Source of the DNA: Lachnospiraceae bacterium
GTDB lineage: Bacteria > Bacillota > Clostridia > Lachnospirales > Lachnospiraceae
DNA length: 64,000 bases
NCBI GenBank assembly: GCA_030531435.1
Contig: JAUNNN010000001.1
Span: 62,001 to 126,000 of the forward strand
Direction: 5' to 3'
Shown here: positions 61,093 through 64,000 of the stretch, one piece after another
Position numbering within the stretch: position 1 is the first letter of the stretch
Layout: each line of letters begins with the position of its first letter
Notes under the pieces: model-generated
The model's input: the letters and a program-made list of their open reading frames with translations, nothing else
The model's database searches: none
What the model was told of the DNA's origin: nothing
Program-made: the position numbers and the translations under genes

Positions 61093-62442
61093 TTAATATA
61101 AATTATCGCTTCTAGTCTTTTCCTTATTAGCGAATTTTGTGAATTGAGAAAGCCATACAAGCTCCACTGTACCAATTGGGCCTCGTCTTTGTTTTGCGAT
61201 AATAACTTCCGCAATGTTCTGTTTAGGTGATTCCTTATTATAGTAATCATCTCTATATAAAAACATTACTAAATCCGCATCCTGCTCAATAGCACCTGAT
61301 TCACGAAGATCAGAAAGAATAGGTCTGTGATCTTCTCTCTTTTCAACAGCTCGTGATAACTGAGAAAGTGCTATAACAGGAACATCAAGTTCTCTTGCTA
61401 GTGCTTTTAGAGCTCTTGAAATATCTGATATTTCCTGCTGTCTTGATTCACTTCTGCCTGAACCACTCATAAGCTGCAAATAGTCAATTATAATAATATC
61501 TATGTCGTGATCTAATTTATATTTTCTACACTTAGATCTTAATTCACCAATAGAAATGTTAGGCGTATCATCTATGATAAGTCTTGAATCAGAAATAATT
61601 CCAGCGCCTTCCATAAGACTAACCCACTCCTGATCCTGAAGCTGACCAGTTCTTATATGCTGAGAATCAACATTTGATTCTTGAGCAAGAAGTCGGTTAA
61701 CAAGCTGTTCCTTTGACATTTCCAGTGAAAAGATAACTGCTGCCTTTTTCTGTCTGAAACAAATATTATCTGCAACGTTTAACACAAAAGCAGTCTTACC
61801 CATTGAAGGACGTGCAGCTATCAGGATAAAGTCAGAACGCTGGAAGCCAGTTGTGTAATAGTCAAGATCAACAAATCCAGATGCAACTCCTGTTACAGTT
61901 CCCTTTGCTCTTGAAGCTGCTTCTATCTGATCCATTGCATTCATTACAACATCAGCTATTGGCACATAATCACCTGTATTACGCTTCTGAACTATTTCAA
62001 AAACTTTCTTTTCAGTTTCTTCAAATATATTTTCTACAGAATCCTTCTGATCATAGCAGGCATTTGTAATATCATTATTCAGTTTTATAAGTTTTCTGAG
62101 TAATGCTTTTCCTTTAACGATTTCACAGTACTGTTTAATATTTGCTGATGTATATGAAGAATTAACAACTTCTCTTACATATTCCATTCCATTTATATCT
62201 CCTGGAATATCCATCTGAGTAAGCTTGTTGTTCAATGTAATTGGGTCAACATTCTTTCCTTCATTATTCAGCTGCTTCATCGCATCAAAAAGAATGCCAT
62301 ACTGTTTTCCATAGAAATCATCTTTATCAAGCGACTCTGTCGCTACAACAAGCGCATCTTTATCAGTAAGCATTGATCCGACTACAGACTGTTCTGCGTC
62401 AATACTATGGGGCATTATCTGTTTAATTGCTGCCTCATCCAT
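61093..62442 (-). CDS. dnaB: Replicative DNA helicase
   Basis: 449 residues. The N-terminal DnaB domain (MPHSIDAEQSVVGSMLTDKDAL) is followed by the RecA-like domain with Walker A ARPSMGKTAFVL, Walker B IIIIDYLQLMSG and the arginine finger region ALARELDVPVIALSQLSRAVEKREDHRPILSDLRESGAIEQDAD. It unwinds DNA at the replication fork as a hexamer. It is four bases after rplI, the conserved Firmicutes order gdpP-rplI-dnaB. Confidence 0.97.
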   Translation of the reverse strand: MDEAAIKQIMPHSIDAEQSVVGSMLTDKDALVVATESLDKDDFYGKQYGILFDAMKQLNNEGKNVDPITLNNKLTQMDIPGDINGMEYVREVVNSSYTSANIKQYCEIVKGKALLRKLIKLNNDITNACYDQKDSVENIFEETEKKVFEIVQKRNTGDYVPIADVVMNAMDQIEAASRAKGTVTGVASGFVDLDYYTTGFQRSDFILIAARPSMGKTAFVLNVADNICFRQKKAAVIFSLEMSKEQLVNRLLAQESNVDSQHIRTGQLQDQEWVSLMEGAGIISDSRLIIDDTPNISIGELRSKCRKYKLDHDIDIIIIDYLQLMSGSGRSESRQQEISDISRALKALARELDVPVIALSQLSRAVEKREDHRPILSDLRESGAIEQDADLVMFLYRDDYYNKESPKQNIAEVIIAKQRRGPIGTVELVWLSQFTKFANKEKTRSDNLY

Positions 62443-62445
62443 TTA

Positions 62446-62892
62446 TTACAGTTCCTCTACTTTAACCTTTAACTGTGCCTGTACCTGTGGGTGCAGTTTA
62501 ACTGTTACATCATAAAATCCAAGAGATTTAATTGCATCTGCTAACTGGATTTTCTTTTTATCAATTTCAAATCCATACTGCTTCTTTGCTTCTTCTGCTA
62601 TTTCCTTTGAAGAAACAGAACCAAATGTCTTTCCGCCTTCGCCACATTTAAGCTTTACAACTACAGTTTTATCTTTTATTTTTTCTGCAAAAGCCTTTGC
62701 ATCCGCAAGATTCTCTGCAGCGATTTTTTCGTTATTCTGATTCTTTAATTTTAAATCATTTAATGCTTTTGGTGTTGCTTCTATTGCAAGCTTTTTTCCA
62801 ATAAGGCCATTCTTAGCGTATCCATCTGCAACATCACAAATATCACCTTTTTTACCAAGTGACTTAACATCCTGTATTAAAATAACCTTCAT
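62446..62892 (-). CDS. rplI: 50S ribosomal protein L9
   Basis: 148 residues from ATG at 62892, overlapping the gdpP stop by one base (TGATG); a TTG one codon upstream is not needed. [36 protein letters not shown] is the N-terminal RNA-binding domain, followed by the long connecting helix and the C-terminal domain ([15 protein letters not shown]). Confidence 0.97.
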   Translation of the reverse strand: MKVILIQDVKSLGKKGDICDVADGYAKNGLIGKKLAIEATPKALNDLKLKNQNNEKIAAENLADAKAFAEKIKDKTVVVKLKCGEGGKTFGSVSSKEIAEEAKKQYGFEIDKKKIQLADAIKSLGFYDVTVKLHPQVQAQLKVKVEEL

Positions 62893-64000
62893 CAAATATC
62901 ACCATCCTTTAACATAGTATCGATTGTTTCAAGAAGTTTAGCCTTTGCTTCTTCAGCAGTAATTCCTGGAAGCTGAGCACCAGCTATATTCATGTGACCG
63001 CCACCACCAAGTCTTTCCATAATTACCTGAACATTTACTTCATCAATTGATCTCGCAGAAATGTAAATCTGATCCTGGAATTCTGTTAATACAAATGATC
63101 CCTTAATTCCATTAATATTAAGAAGCTCATTTGCTGCCTGTGCCCCAAGGATTGTAGGACTATCTATGTGCATTTCCTCTGGAGTAATTGATATTGCAAA
63201 ATTATCAAAATAAACTTCTGCATTTCTAACGATTTCTGCACGAATCTTATAATCATTCATACTGTCTCTGAACAGTTTACGAACTCTTGTAACATCAGCA
63301 CCATTTCTTCTTAAGTAAGCCGCTGCCTCAAATGTACGTACACCTGTCTTTGTGAGGAAATTATTTGTATCAATCATAATACCTGAATAGATACAGTCTG
63401 CCTCAACTGGACGAAGCTTAACATCATCTGAAATATACTGAAGTATTTCTGCAACCATTTCAGAAGCTGATGATGCGTATGGCTCAACATATGAAAGTGT
63501 TGCATTTTCAATTTTTTCTGTACCCTGTCTATGGTGATCAAGTACAACTATTGTCTTACATTTTGCAAGTAATGGCTCACATTCTGTATAGCTTGGCTTA
63601 TTTGTATCAACTACGATTACTGCTGTATTCTCATCAGCTGCATCTAATGCCTCAACACTATTTAAGAGAATATCCTGCTCATACTCTTCTGTAGCAATAA
63701 CACTCTCAATAAGTGGACGAATAGAAGTTGTAATTTCATTCATAACAATATGCGTCTTCTTGCCAAAGGTCTTGGCTGCTCTGTAAACACCTATTGCTGC
63801 ACCAAATGCATCTACGTCAGGGATCTTATGTCCCATAACAATAATCTTATCTGTACCTTCTATAATTTCTCTAAGAGCATGGGCTTTAACTCTTGCTTTC
63901 TTCTCAGCCTTCTGTGACTTTCCACCATAATAGAAAATCTCATCCTTACTCTTAACAACAGCCTGATCTCCACCTCTACCAAGAGCAAGATCAATAGACT
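62892..64000 (-). CDS. gdpP: Cyclic-di-AMP phosphodiesterase, C-terminal part; truncated by window edge
   Basis: The reading frame stays open past the internal Met at 63836 to 63998, adding [18 protein letters not shown], which is the end of the degenerate GGDEF domain of GdpP/YybT. The DHH domain ([33 protein letters not shown]) and DHHA1 domain ([14 protein letters not shown]) follow. The usual GH-x-x-D-x-D motif is present. It hydrolyses cyclic-di-AMP at the membrane. The N-terminal helices, PAS and most of GGDEF lie outside the window. It is followed by rplI, overlapping by one base. Confidence 0.94.
   Translation of the reverse strand, partial: SIDLALGRGGDQAVVKSKDEIFYYGGKSQKAEKKARVKAHALREIIEGTDKIIVMGHKIPDVDAFGAAIGVYRAAKTFGKKTHIVMNEITTSIRPLIESVIATEEYEQDILLNSVEALDAADENTAVIVVDTNKPSYTECEPLLAKCKTIVVLDHHRQGTEKIENATLSYVEPYASSASEMVAEILQYISDDVKLRPVEADCIYSGIMIDTNNFLTKTGVRTFEAAAYLRRNGADVTRVRKLFRDSMNDYKIRAEIVRNAEVYFDNFAISITPEEMHIDSPTILGAQAANELLNINGIKGSFVLTEFQDQIYISARSIDEVNVQVIMERLGGGGHMNIAGAQLPGITAEEAKAKLLETIDTMLKDGDI

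Noticed and set aside
1-64000. tRNA, rRNA, insertion sequences, prophage or plasmid origin
   Set aside because: I looked for tRNA arms, transposase motifs and phage genes and saw none; a covariance and homology search would be needed to exclude weak cases.

Overview
The window reads as chromosomal DNA of a low-GC, anaerobic, flagellated Gram-positive bacterium, most likely a Lachnospiraceae member (Butyrivibrio / Pseudobutyrivibrio / Roseburia type). The basis is the gdpP-rplI-dnaB order, MecA, strong AGGAGG ribosome sites, pyruvate formate-lyase metabolism, two sigma-28-driven flagellins, nonulosonate genes and UDP-galactofuranose synthesis. The genus is an inference; no rRNA or tRNA gene is present. 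Most genes lie on the minus strand, so operons read from high to low coordinates.

Layout. 1-6.3 kb: cell-surface glycan genes (truncated ABC exporter, AsnB-type amidotransferase, three glycosyltransferases, a hexapeptide acetyltransferase). 6.5-10.8 kb: stand-alone trpF and a heterodimeric ABC exporter. 10.9-16.1 kb: a probable operon of ArsR-type metal sensor, sugar kinase/pyrophosphorylase fusion, Kv-like potassium channel, EamA transporter and DegT aminotransferase. 16.2-18.5 kb: Zn/Cd-type P-type ATPase with its metal-binding domain encoded as a separate small protein, behind an ArsR-type operator. 18.7-26.3 kb: DUF362 ferredoxin protein, YfhO membrane protein, WecG-type glycosyltransferase, GH25 lysozyme, C39-like protein, NhaC antiporter. 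26.5-30.1 kb: two convergent flagellin genes; the first carries an inserted zinc-protease domain with an HEMTH motif (flagellinolysin architecture). 30.3-43.3 kb: NeuA, a NeuB-SAF-cupin fusion and a Maf/DUF115 protein (predicted flagellin glycosylation), then RhaD, a large membrane-anchored unknown, Glf, an SGNH/MBOAT O-acylation pair and two tandem nucleotidyltransferases. 43.5-49.5 kb: fucose/arabinose-isomerase-family protein with a DUF4867 protein, and a BMP-type nucleoside/sugar ABC transporter lacking its binding protein. 49.5-55.6 kb: wall hydrolase and nucleotide/tRNA housekeeping genes (dCMP deaminase, upp, rpiB, Sua5/YwlC), GH18 protein. 55.6-61 kb: the pyruvate formate-lyase region. 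61-64 kb: dnaB, rplI and truncated gdpP.

The most striking locus is the pyruvate formate-lyase region. The catalytic core (679 aa) stops before the glycyl-radical domain. That domain is a separate 80-aa gene with its own ribosome site, followed by a 66-aa protein that resembles its first half but carries a Cys-x-x-Cys tail in place of the radical-glycine loop. The activase gene pflA is nearby on the opposite strand, with an unexplained array of hairpins upstream of it. Other items worth attention are the proteolytic flagellin, the kinase/pyrophosphorylase fusion, two convergent-gene terminators sharing an identical 15-base loop, a duplicated terminator tail near 43.4 kb, and a perfect 13-bp inverted repeat over a strong promoter near 45.86 kb. 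No CRISPR array, insertion sequence, tRNA or rRNA was seen.
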